Under the pieces are notes generated by a model, which was not told where the DNA came from, did no database searches, and was given only the letters and a program-made list of their open reading frames with translations. 64,000 nucleotides of DNA from Zantedeschia hybrid cultivar (lineage: Eukaryota > Streptophyta > Magnoliopsida > Alismatales > Araceae), in the NCBI GenBank assembly GCA_030544215.1, contig JARZZO010000006.1:48584501-48648500 (forward strand), in the 5' to 3' direction. Positions 44,501-55,500 of this stretch are shown here, piece after piece (positions within the stretch are counted from its first letter, which is position 1; each line of letters begins with the position of its first letter). Made by a program: the position numbers and the translations under genes.

Positions 44501-46199
44501 ATTCAAGCCAGAATCTCACTAATGCATGCCAGTAAAACGTGTTCATACTGCTAGATAGACGGTTAGCACATGTTTTAGTGCACCCAATAGAGATGGATTC
44601 CTCACAATCGGATGATTCTATGTGTGTTATGCAATCGCGGCCTTTTCACGTGACCGGATCGCACTGTGTTGGGTTTTCAGTTACTGTGGACCTGGAGTGA
44701 CATTGTAGCACTTTATCACCCTGTGCTGGTGGGGGCGTGAGCACAGCGCCGGTGGGGGCGTGGGCGGGGTGACGCCTAGTGAGAGAGGGTCACCTGGTGA
44801 ACCCCGGGGTCAGCTAGTACCGGTGTCGGAGTGGTACATTCGGAGAGTCACTCATGCTGGGGGAAGGGGTAGTCACCTGAGCCAGTTGGGCCGGAGTAGC
44901 GAGCGTGCTATCCGAGGGGCTACTCCTTGGTCCCGGCGGGTCGAGGTTTTTTTCCCACCGTTGTTTGTACGGTCGGCGAGTTCCATCGGAACTACAGTTG
45001 TGGATTCTCTTGCGGCTGGTTTAGAATGTGCATGTTCATTATGCTTCGATTGCATGTGTTCTCACGTAGAGAATTAGATATTGTACCTGCCACTACACTT
45101 GATACTTCACCGTTAGCTGTACTTTACACTTGTGGGTGTGTGCGTGGGCAGTGGGGATCGAAGGATCCCTACTGAGTCTTGTTCTTGAGACTCACCCCTG
45201 CGGTTTTCAGGTGAGGACTCCCAGCAGACTTAGAGCGGCGTGTGCGGCCGTGTGTTGTGCATCTTCGGCAGTTGTTCCGGGGTATGCCCCGATGTAGTTG
45301 TTATTTATTTCTGGCCTGTATGTTTAATTATTTTCTTTCAGCTGGAGTATGTAATTATTTGCCTTAATCGAGTCGCATTGTAATAATTTTAATTTCCTGC
45401 ACTTTCATTTCAATTCAATGCGATGTGAATGTTTAGCTTAGTTTATTATTTATTTCCCAGACTTACTAGATCCTGGTTTGGTCCCAAATTAATGATTCGG
45501 TACCCATTTAGTAATCGGATCTCCGATTATAGGGTGGCGGGTCGTTACACAAGCAGTCTAGACTACTGTCCTACCGTCCGGATTGCCTCCACGCTAGGCC
45601 TCAGCGCTTCAGGAGGGCGCTGGGGACCGGCGAACCCCCGTCAAGCCGAAGCTACAAGAACTACCCACAACCCTAACCTCCCGGGCTGCGTCAGGCCAAA
45701 GGGCTAAGGGTACCACTCGTAACCTTGATCAAAGGTCACATCAGGCCCAGTGGCTACAGGGGTAAAACAACTCCAACAGTACCACAACCAGCTCCACAGC
45801 AAGAAACGCGCCGGAAGCTGTCACGACAAACAGGGAAACCCCGACCCGCTGTGGCCAAGCAGCAACCCCTCGGATAGCGCACCAGCTACTCCGGCCCGAC
45901 GGGCTCAAGGTGGTTCTGCTTCCCTCAGCCTAAGGTGAAACACAACATGTACCACTCCTCCCACCGGTACGGCTCAATGCCTCACAGACACCATGACCCT
46001 GTCCCCATCGGTCCATGGTGACAACGTAAACCACAGTTAATCCGATCCACAATCACATAAACATATACACACATATAACATGATGTAATTCCATTCACGC
46101 AGAAGTCCTCAGTCTCAGTGTACAACGTAAAGCATCCATTTGAATCGTCCCATAGTGAATACACTTGATAAAACCAGGATTACACAGTTCTGTCTTGAA

Positions 46200-46545
46200 T
46201 AGCGTCGACCGAGGTCGACGCCATTCAAGCCCCTCAGACATGTTCATTAAAGCCAGATAATTCCTTGAAACGCGTCGTCATAGGGAGTCGCCTATTTAAA
46301 ACGCGTCCAGGTCCACAGACGCCATTCACACCGAAATTTCAGATTTACAGACCCTCACTCGGGGTGATTTCCTGCCTAAATGGCGTCATGATGGCCCGAC
46401 GTCCTTCTGAAAGGCGTCGTCCATCCATGACGTCATTTAGCGCCAGAACCCCTACTCGTAAAACCTCGAACAGGGAGGTTTCTGCCCTAAAAGGCGTCAT
46501 ACTGCCCTGACGTCCTTCTAAAAGGCGTCGACCAGGCACGACGCC
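46200..46545. repeat. D left LTR proximal palindrome cluster (7 units)
   Basis: Matches the right-LTR cluster at 50479-50823. The first left arm has decayed to AGCGTC. Centres remain ten bases. Confidence 0.88.
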
Positions 46546-47100
46546 GTTTAGCGCCAGAAACCTGGTTCCCTGGTTCGAACCGAGGGTTTCTCCCTTAACC
46601 CCAAACACCCCGAAAAGCATCAAAACAAGATGGGAGGAAAAGGAGTTCGACCACCACAAGCATGCTACAAATCCACGTTCACAAGCACAGCCATTCCCAC
46701 AAGGAAACGCCCTAGACATGCTCAATCTAGCCCAAACACGTCATGTCACGCCAAGGAAAACACGAGCAACACATGCAAGGTTCGTCCCCCTACCGGTTCT
46801 TGAACTCCTCCAAGCTCCTCGCCGCCGACCCGCCGCACCGCAGACCGCCGCCGGTACCCTCGAGGACGCCGCCACTCCGCCGGGACGTCGGCCGCCGTCC
46901 GGAGAAGGGAACGCCGCGAAGGAGGTGGTGGAGGTAGAGGTGAGAGGTAAGGAGGCTATGGAGTGATTGGAAGAGGAAGAAGAGGAAGGGAAGGGTAAAA
47001 GAGAGGCGAAGAGGGCGGAGAGGGCGAGGAGAGATAGAGTGAAGGCGAGAATGAGGGAAAGAAGAGGAGGCTCGCGGGGTCAATCTGAATCCAGTTAAAA

Positions 47101-47425
47101 CGCGTCGATCGAGGTAGACGCCTATCAGTCTGACAGGACGGGCCGTACTGACAGCGGTCTGAAACACGTCACTCTCTACGGACGCCGTTCAGACGACAGG
47201 ACAGGCCGTACTGACAACGCTATGGCGCCGTACCCTGACATCGCAGAGGTCACAGTCTGAATCGCGTCGGCCAACCTGGACGCCGTTCAGACGATGTGAC
47301 CGGGGCCGTACTCTCGCGGCCCGAAACCCGCCCACGTGGCGCACACGTGGCACAACAACCAGCAGACCTAAATGGCGTCCACACAACCTGACGCCTTTTG
47401 AAAGGGGTCGAGCAGTGCTGACGCC
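47101..47425. repeat. D left LTR distal palindrome cluster (5 units)
   Basis: Matches 51380-51693. Decayed arms include CACGTC and GGGGTC; centres are ten bases. Confidence 0.88.
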
Positions 47426-47520
47426 ATTCAGTCAGAAATCTCAAGACCCCACAGGGTCCAGACCAGAGGATCCGGCCCGAACCCGACCCGAAAACAGAAC
47501 CCGAAACCTCAGTCCTTACA

Positions 47521-47545
47521 TTCTCCCCTCCTTAAAAGAATTTCG
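47521..47545 (-). promoter_or_regulatory. D polypurine tract and flanking ATTTCGTC..GACGAAAT-type motif
   Basis: On the minus strand the tract AAGGAGGGGAGAA precedes the 3' LTR, as in A, B and C. The motif AATTTCGTCCACGAAATT (47537 onward) is the degenerate form of their conserved pre-tract palindrome. Confidence 0.8.
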
Positions 47546-47888
47546 TCCACGAAATTGCAACCGCTCAATGCTCAACTCGGCTAACCATCACACGCCGACA
47601 CACACCAATAACAACAATCATTCTCACCAATCACCCACACAGGGTTCCAACACATTCACGTCAAGCTAACTAAGATTCTCAATTCTGACAAAAACTAATA
47701 GATTAAAATAACCACACACTAGCAAGGCGCATAATGCACAAGAAACGATTCTCCACCAAGCCCAAGTACATACAAGTGCCACACGAGTTCACAACCACCT
47801 CTGAAAAAGACAAGATAAAAGTGCTCTTCTAGCACAACCTCTCGGACCTCCACAAAGAGACGCGACTCCATCACGTCTCGAATACTCA
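47546..47888 (-). other. D 3' untranslated region
   Basis: About 340 bases between the gag stop and the purine tract, A/C-rich on the plus strand. No reading frame or RT/integrase motif is seen in any frame, so pol is absent rather than decayed here. Confidence 0.7.
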
Positions 47889-48926
47889 CTAACCGCTCGG
47901 CTCCTGACCTGCCTGGTTCTTCTGGGGACAGTTCCTCGCGAGATGTCCCTTCCTACCACAGGCGAAACAGCTACCAGTGATCAAGGGACATAACCGGTTG
48001 CCATGAAACCTGCTACATCGGGGACAACGATCTGCAGCGCTCCGCCTCACCTCCTGCTGCCAGCCGACCTCTGTCTCCATCTGCTGAACCGAACCATCCT
48101 CATCCTCGTCATAAGGTACCTCCTGGAACTCGACCTCAAAGGAACTCGGACCACCTGACGAAAAGACTGCTGATCTATCCCTGCTATGCTGCTTCCCCTG
48201 TTCTGAATGTTCCAATTCTCTCACCGTGTGTTGGAACTGCATCTCCACTGCTGCCGCGCACTGAACTGCTGATGCCAGATCCTTACAACAATGGGCTGCC
48301 ACAAACTCCCTCAGATCATGCCGAAGTCCATCCACAAATTTCTCCGTCCTAAGATCCTCACGCTCAGATATGTGTGGAGCAAATCTTCCCAGAGCTACAA
48401 ATTTCATCTGGTACTCTAGAACTGACATATCATCTTGCACCAATTCCATAAACTCCCTTTCCTTGGCCCTACGAACGTGCCTCGAAAACTACTGTCCACT
48501 AAACTCTCTCACGAAGCCTTCCCAAGGAATCTCTCTCAAAGACCTTTCTGGAAACATCAACCCCTTGATGGTAAACCACCAATCATAAGCATCGCTCTTC
48601 AGCAAGTAGGTTGCCAACAAGGTCTTGTCACTCTCAGCACATTCTAGAACATCAAACACCTTCTCCACTTCCTTAATCCACTGAGCTGCCGCATCTGGAA
48701 CAGGTTGACCCGTGAAAGAAGGGGGCTTCAGCTTCAAGAACCGCTCCACCACCGTGGATTGGCTACCTCGGGAACTGGACCCCTCACTTCCATCTCCCTG
48801 TTGGTATCTAGACATAGCCCCAATCATAGCTTCCATAAAACGATCCACATTATGACCTTCTGCCCTCGAACCACCACTATCTGCTCTCGAATCACGAGCC
48901 AACTGAACTCTCCTCTTCGGCGCCAT
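47889..48926 (-). pseudogene. D Gag (only protein of the element), one premature stop
   Basis: The minus frame runs from ATG at 48926 (MAPKRR, matching the MAPRKR start in A) to a stop at 47889-47891: 345 codons with a TAG at 48489-48491. It resembles the A/B/C Gag along its length: VERFLKLKPPSFTGQPVPDA, DWWFTIKGL, EFVAAHCCKDLASAV, and one CCHC knuckle CFACGRKGHLARNC. A second Cys pair (CPRC) precedes it. It ends 11 residues after the knuckle, with no protease or RT. Family Gag proteins package element RNA into particles. The single stop is a change from a Tyr codon judging by the relatives. Confidence 0.85.
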
Positions 48927-49064
48927 CACTACCCCACAACACGAAAATTGAATCAAAACACGTAAAAACCTATCAATCTATACCAGCAGCCATCGCCTAT
49001 ACAGACTCGTACTTATTGTTGGACTATAATATCTAACCTAGTTTACCACATACTCGACCAGATT

Positions 49065-49078
49065 GAGCTCTGATACCA
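49065..49078 (-). promoter_or_regulatory. D primer binding site
   Basis: The minus strand reads TGGTATCAGAGCTC two bases after the 5' LTR end. Same initiator-Met type as the other elements. Confidence 0.9.
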
Positions 49079-50478
49079 TCTGTAACGACCCGCCATCCTA
49101 TGACCGAAGACCCGGTCACTAAATGGATGTCGGCCCATTAACTGCGGGTTCACACCCGGATCTCACAAAACACATCTGGAGGAGTAAGTGCTAAACAAGG
49201 CTAAATATGACAATCACACGGACTACAAAGGTAAACGAGTGCGCAGGAAGGAAAATAACAATGTCCGTATACAGTCCAACAATAATTACATGTCCAACGA
49301 ATTAAATAAGTACAGGTAGAAGGAAAGTACAACAACATTGGGGCATACCCCGGAACTAAGATAGCTGCTGGTCCGCACACCAAGAAGACACCACGCTTCC
49401 GCTCGCCACTAGGTCCACACCTGAAACCGCAGGGAGTGAGCCACACCAGAATTGGGCTCAGTAGGGATCATCCGATCCCCTGCCTCCCACTCACACACCC
49501 ACAAGTTCAACAACAGGGATATATGGCAATTAAGTAAAGTAGTAAACATAGCACCCCAAATCTGATATGAAACGTACGATAAGCAGTGTAGCAAGAACCA
49601 TTCTAAGCAACCCGAAGAACCCAACACAGAGTCACGTCTCACAGCTAAAGTCCACGAAGCGACTGAACCACACTGTAGACCGCAGTCAAACGTCGCCTCC
49701 CAACACTACCACCACTACTCACGCCTGTCCACCCCTACAGTGTTCCGGGGCACTGTAGGGTGAGGCAGTGAGTCAAACTAGGACTAGCTGGAACCAGTGT
49801 ACCGCCACTGCCAGCTACGTGTGCACACAAGCAGTCTAGACTACTGTCCTACCGTCCGGATTGCCTCCACGCTAGGCCTCAGCGCTTCAGGAGGGCCCTG
49901 GGGACCGGCGAACCCCCGTCAAGCCGAAGCTACAGGAACTACCCACAACCCTAACCTCCCGGGCTGCGTCAGGCCAAAGGGCTAAGGGTACCACTCGTAA
50001 CCTTGATCAAAGGTCACATCAGGCCCAGTGGCTACAGGGGTAAAACAACTCCAACAGTACCACAACCAGCTCCACAGCAAGAAACGCGCCGGAAGCTGTC
50101 ACGACAAACAGGGAAACCCCGACCCGCTGAGGCCAAGCAGCAACCCATCGGATAGCGCACCAGCTACTCCGGCCCGACGGGCTCAAGGTGGTTCTGCTTC
50201 CCTCAGCCTAAGGTGAAACACAACATGTACCACTCCTCCCACCGGTACGGCACAATGCCACACAGACACCAGGACCCTGTCCCCATCGGTCCATGGTGAC
50301 AACGTAAACCACAGTTAATCCGATCCACAATCGCATAAACATATACACACATATAACATGATGTAATTCCATTCACGCAGAAGTCTTCAGTCTCAGTGTA
50401 CAACGTAAAGCATGCATTTGAATCGTCCCATAGTGAATACACATGATAAAACCAGGATTACACAGTTCTGTCTTGAAT

Positions 50479-50823
50479 CGCGTCGACCGAGGTCGACGCC
50501 ATTCAAGCCCCTCAGACATGTTCATTAAAGCCAGATAATTCCTTGAAACGCGTCGTCATAGGGAGTCGCCTATTTAAAACGCGTCCAGGTCCACAGACGC
50601 CATTCACACCAAAATTCCAGATTTACAGACCCTCACTCGGGGTGATTTCCTGCCTAAATGGCGTCATGATGGCCCGACGTCCTTCCGAAAGGCGTCATCC
50701 ATCCATGACGTCATTTAGCGCCAGAACCCCTACTCGTAAAACCTCGAACAGGGAGGTTTCTGCCCTAAAAGGCGTCGTACTGCCCTGACGTCCTTCTAAA
50801 AGGCGTCGACCAGGCACGACGCC
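50479..50823. repeat. D right LTR proximal palindrome cluster (7 units, 111 bp period)
   Basis: The left/right arm starts are 50479/50495, 50549/50565, 50580/50596, 50660/50676, 50691/50707, 50771/50787 and 50802/50818. All centres are ten bases. Pairs repeat at exactly 111 bp (50549, 50660, 50771). Confidence 0.9.
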
Positions 50824-51379
50824 GTTTAGCGCCAGAAACCTGGTTCCCTGGTTCGAACCGAGGGTTTCTCCCTTAACCCCAAACACCCCGAAAAGCATCA
50901 AAACAAGAAGGGGAGGAAAAGGAGTTCGACCACCACAAGCATGCTACGAATCCACGTTCACAAGCACAGCCATTCCCATAAGGAAACCCCCTAGACATGC
51001 TCAATCTAGCCCAAACACGTCATGTCACGCCAAGGAAAACACGAGCAACACATGCAAGGTTCGTCCCCCTACCGGTTCTTGAACTCCTCCAAGCTCCTCG
51101 CCGCCGACCCACAGCACCGCAGACCGCCGCCGGTACCCTCGAGGACGCCGCCACTCCGCCGGGACGTCGGCCGCCGTCCGGAGAAGGGAACGCCGCGAAG
51201 GAGGTGGTGGAGGTAGAGGTGAGAGGTAAGGAGGCTATGGAGTGATTGGAAGAGGAAGAAGAGGAAGGGAAGGGGAAAAGAGAGGCGAAGAGGGCGGAGA
51301 GGGCGAGGAGAGAGAGAGTGAAGGCGAGAATGAGGGAAAGAAGAGGAGGCTCGCGGGGTCAATCTGAATTCAGTTAAAA

Positions 51380-51693
51380 CGCGTCGATCGAGGTAGACGC
51401 CTATCAGTCTGACAGGACGGGCCGTACTGACAGCGGTCTGAAACGCGTCACTCTCCACGGACGCCGTTCAGACGACAGGACAGGTCGTACTGACAACGCT
51501 ATGGCGCCGTACCCTGACATCGCAGAGGTCACAGTCTGTATCGCGTCGGCCAACCTGGACGCCGTTCAGACGATGTGACCGGGGCTGTACTCTCGCGGCC
51601 CGAAACCCGCCCACGTGGCACAACAACCAGCAGAGCTAAATGGCGTCCACACAACCTGACGCCTTTTGAAAGGCGTCGAGCAGTGCTGACGCC
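51380..51693. repeat. D right LTR distal palindrome cluster (5 units)
   Basis: The left/right arm starts are 51380/51396, 51444/51460, 51542/51558, 51642/51658 and 51672/51688. Arms are CGCGTC or GGCGTC with GACGCC. All centres are ten bases. Confidence 0.9.
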
Positions 51694-52056
51694 ATTCAGT
51701 CAGAAATCTCAAGACCCCACAGGGTCCAGACCAGAGGATCCGGCCCGAACCCGACCCGAAAACAGAACCCGAAACCTCAGTCCTTACATTCTGGCTCAAG
51801 TCAAACCGCAGTACCGTCAATGACCACATAAATGACATGTATGTGATGAGTGTGTTTAATTTTTGATTGTGAATCAAATTTGATAGGTTATTAGTATTTA
51901 TATATATATATTCGATATATTTAATACTATCACCTAGGATGAAACCAAACTAAATAAGTAAAACCTTCATAACAAATTCTAAGCCGCAACGCGAGTCATT
52001 GAGAATGCACCACGTGGCTCTCCATCAATATGATTAATAGAAATTAATTCACTGGT

Positions 52057-52374
52057 GGCAGATACTATGTGTTTACCCAAGGTTTGCCATTGACTGATGA
52101 AAGGACTATTGATCTTAGCATTAGACGCCTTTAGATAAGAGTAGAGGAACAATATAGTCATCCACATGTTTACCTGGGAACTATATTTCTACTCTACTTT
52201 ATCACGTATTGATAGTAATGCTTAGACCGGGGATAATGGTCTACTGTGTTTATCCGGGACCATTAATAACCTGGGAGCCGAAATATGATTGGATATTGCA
52301 AGGACTTACAATTATCATGAGTTGATTGCCCTGAGATAGCGGTATAATACTACGTGCTTACCCGAGGTCATACT
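52057..52374 (+). repeat. E leader: four repeated stem-loops with loop motif GTGTTTACCCGG
   Basis: Loops (G/A)TG(T/C)TTA(C/T)C(C/T)(G/A)(G/A)G lie near 52069, 52167, 52246 and 52355. Stems are TAATGGTC/GACCATTA (52234-52241, 52258-52265, perfect), ATATAGT/ACTATAT (52152-52158, 52180-52186, perfect), and weaker GGCA/TGCC and GTATA/CATAC type pairs. This is the same structure as in H, read in the element's own direction. Confidence 0.68.
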
Positions 52375-52404
52375 GTGATACTTGGAGATTCTGATCCCCA
52401 CTAA

Positions 52405-52449
52405 GAGACAGTCAGTGTCTCCCGTTCTGTATATCTGAAGGATATATAG
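52405..52449 (+). promoter_or_regulatory. E leader: two tandem hairpins before gag
   Basis: GAGACA (52405-52410) pairs with TGTCTC (52416-52421). CTGTATAT (52427-52434) pairs with ATATATAG (52442-52449, one G-T pair). Homologous to the F and H hairpins, with altered but matching stems. Confidence 0.55.
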
Positions 52450-52554
52450 TCCGTCGAAAATTAGTGGGAATATAACTATAATAAAAGATCATATCTTGTT
52501 TTAGTTAATCTAAATACCTGCTAATTATCATTTGATTATCTCCTGTAGGCTAGA

Positions 52555-55500
52555 ATGTCGCACCATAACCCGTTGCGAGGCATACTCAATGCCAACCGTT
52601 TGACTGGCACCAACTACTCGGACTGGCTCAGAAACCTGAAGATTGTCCTCAGGTCTGAGTAAATTGCCTACGCCTTCGATAATGAACCTCCTATTGAACC
52701 AGCATTAGATGCCCCAAAGGAGGAAATGATTGCATATGAAAAGTGGAAGGAAGATTCCACCATGACCCAATGCTACATGTTAACCTCTATGAGCAATGAG
52801 TTGCAGAGGCAACATGAGGAGATGGATGCTAGATCCATCATGCTCCATTTGAAGGAGCTATTTGGCAAGCAGAGCATAATCGAACGATATAAGATATCTA
52901 AGAATCTGTTCACGGCTCAGATGGCAGAGGGAACTTCACAGACTCATGTACTGAAGATGATTGAATGGGTGGAGAGGCTGGATGCTCTTGGGATTACACT
53001 TCCCAAAGAGATGTACACAAACCTCGTGTTATCTTCACTTCCACAATCATATGCTCAATTCATCGTTAACTTTATCATGAACAAGATCCAGACTACCTTA
53101 GCTGAACTACTGAACATGTTAAAGACTTCAGAGGGGAACCTTGTGAAGGATAAACCCCAAGTCCTCATGGTTGGTAAGACCAACGGAAAAAGACTTGCAG
53201 TCCAAGCTTTTCAGAAAGGTAAGAATAAGGTTCAGAGGAAGGCAAAGGTTGTCAAGAAAGACAAAGGTAAAAGTGCTGAGAAAGGTGATTGTTTCTATTG
53301 TCACCAAAAGGGCCACTGGAAGAGGAATAGCAAAGAATACCTCAAGGACAAGGCTCAAGGAACTGTGAAGCAGCAGGACGTTTCATGTATCTATATGATA
53401 GATGTAAACTTGTCAATAAGAGATTGTACATCATGGGTATTAGATACTAGATGTGTATCTCATATCTGCAATTCTGTGCAGGCACTGACAAGAGGACGTA
53501 AGCTGAGGACCGGCGAGGTGGAGCTGAGGCTAGATACCGACGCAAGAGTTGCGGCGATCGCTGTGGGGACAGTGAAGCTCAAGCTACCATCCGGAGACAC
53601 TTTTTCATTAGAAGAATATTATTATGTACCTAGCATAATAAGAAACATTATTTCTATTTCATGTTTAGATAGAATTGGATACAATTTAAATTTTGGGAAT
53701 AATAGTTGTTCAATTTATTTTGGAAATAAATTAATAGCTTTTGCTATATTATCCAATGGTTTGTATCTATTAAATGTGTCTCATGAAAATTTACATATCG
53801 GTTCTTCAATTAAAAGAAGTATGTATGAAATGAACAAAGCCTACTTGTGGCATTATAGACTTGGATATATTGGTGAAAATAGACTCCAAAGGATGCATAA
53901 AGATGGATATTTAGATCCATTTGATTATGAATCATATGTAACCTGTGAGTCATGTTTAATAGGTAAAATGGCTAAGTCTCCATTTAGTGGAACTGGAGAA
54001 CGAGCCAAAGACATATTGAAACTTATACATTCAGATGTATGTGGTCCTATGTCGAATCAAGCCATTGGTAGATTCTCATACTTCATTACATTCACTGATG
54101 ATTACTCAAGGTTTGGATACATATACTTATTGAAGTATAAATCTGAAGCCTTTGAGAAATTCAGAGAATTTAAGAATGAAGTAGAAAAACAAACAGGAAA
54201 GAGTATAAAAACCATCCGATCTGATCGGGATGGTGAATACTTGAGTACTGAGTTCATTAAATACTTAAAGGATAATGGTATCCTTTCTCAGCTTACACCT
54301 TCTTATACACCTCAAATGAATGGTGTATCAGAAAGGAGAAATCGCACATTAATGGAAATGGTGCGATCCATGATGAGCATGTCTAAATAACCAGTATCCT
54401 TATAGGGATATGCACTTAGCTCGGCTATGTATATCCTGAACAAGGTACCCAGCAAATTTGTTGAAACCACTCCATATGAGATATGGAATGGAAGGAAACC
54501 AGACCTTAAACATGTTAAAGTCTGGGGATGTCCTGCTCATGTTAAAAGACATGACACAGATAAGCTGGAGTTAAGAACTGACAAATGCAGATTTGTGGGA
54601 TATCCAAAGAAAACTTATGGATATTACTTTTATCATCTTGGCGAACAAAAGGTGTTTGTAGCCAGGAGAGCTATCTTTCTAGAAGAAGATTATATTCTCC
54701 AGAAGGACAGTAGGAGTAAAGTAACTCTGGAAGAAATTCCAGACCCACAAACTGATAATGGTTCATCAGATGAACCGTTAGTTTCTGAACCTGTTCAAAA
54801 TGATACACAGGAACCTCGTAGGTTTGAAAGAGTATATAAACCACCAGAACGATATGTGGGACATATTAATTTGGATGGTTCAAGTATACTCGATAATGAG
54901 GATGACGATTCTAAGACTTATCTGGAGGCCATTGAAAGTCTAGAGGCCAGGAAATGGCGGGAAGCCATGAATTCTGAAATACAGTCCATGTACATCAACC
55001 AAGTTTGGAACTTAGAAGATTTATCTGATGGTATAGTACCTATCGGCTGCAAATGGATCTATAAAAGAAAGATCGGTGCAGATGGACGTATAGAGACTTA
55101 TAAAGTAAGATTAGTGACGAAAGGCTATCGTTAAAGACAAGGTGTTGACTATGACGAAACCTTTTCACTCGTTGCAATGATTAAGTCTATCAGAATTCTT
55201 CTCGCCATTGCTGCCTACTATGATTATGAAATATGGCAGATGGATGTGAAGACTGCCTTCCTCTATGGAAACCTTGAGGAGGAGGTGTATATGATACAAC
55301 CAGAAGGATTCACATCCAAAGAATCTTTAGACATGGTTGGCAAGTTGCAGAGGTCCATTTATGGGCTGAAGCAAGCATCCCAAAGCTAGAACATAAGATT
55401 TGATGAGGCAATCAAATCTTATGACTTCATTCAGAATGAAAATGATCCCTGTGTATACAAGAAAAACAGTGGGAGCGCAATCACATTTCTAATTCTTTAT

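Larger units (their letters stand above)
36165..45549 (+). mobile_element. Young, nearly intact Tekay-like gypsy element B, nested in D's LTR
   Basis: LTRs of equal length (2317 bp) lie at 36165-38481 and 43233-45549, with perfect target repeats CAAGC (36160-36164 and 45550-45554). The empty site is preserved in D's other LTR near 49826-49835. By eye the two LTRs differ at only about 13 positions. The coding region has a single premature stop. This is the youngest element in the window by nesting and by LTR identity. Confidence 0.95.
43233..45549 (+). repeat. B 3' LTR
   Basis: Exactly the same length as the 5' LTR, with about 13 single-base differences counted by eye and no indel noticed. 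Palindrome clusters lie at 43320-43610 and 44147-44500. Confidence 0.95.
45555..47520 (-). repeat. D 3' LTR, part 2 (right of B)
   Basis: Continues part 1 after the duplicated target CAAGC (45550-45554) and matches 49833-51788. Palindrome clusters are at 46200-46545 and 47101-47425. A purine-rich stretch lies at about 46960-47070. Confidence 0.92.
35413..51788 (-). mobile_element. Gag-only gypsy element D (TR-GAG type), minus strand, nested in E, host to B
   Basis: The left LTR is 35413-36164 plus 45555-47520 (2718 bp after removing B). The internal part is only 1560 bp (47521-49080), and the right LTR is 49081-51788 (2708 bp). Perfect target repeats TTCTG lie at 35408-35412 and 51789-51793. 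It has a primer site and purine tract but encodes only Gag. Structure and size fit the described non-autonomous TR-GAG class. It carries the same palindrome array as A, B and C, which suggests it uses their proteins. Confidence 0.9.
49081..51788 (-). repeat. D 5' LTR (right, uninterrupted)
   Basis: This 2708 bp LTR reads TGTAACGACCCGCC.. to ..CAGTCCTTACA on the plus strand and includes the empty insertion site used by B in the other LTR. Hairpin GGGGCATACCCC is at 49340-49351. Confidence 0.93.
51794..52554 (+). other. Copia element E: downstream part of 5' leader
   Basis: Continues the leader after D. It is AT-rich, with no ORF, and holds four stem-loops and two hairpins (listed separately). 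Just before the gag ATG is CTCCTGTAG|GC at 52540-52550, a splice-acceptor-like site also present in F. Confidence 0.7.

Noticed and set aside
36165..45549. The stop at 40442-40444 as a programmed readthrough site
   Set aside because: The relatives A and C have a Glu codon there and no conserved stop, so a point mutation is the simpler reading.
47546..47888. Remnant pol in element D
   Set aside because: No RT, RNase H or integrase motif is seen in any frame, and the gag stop and 3' region look like a designed end rather than a decayed pol.
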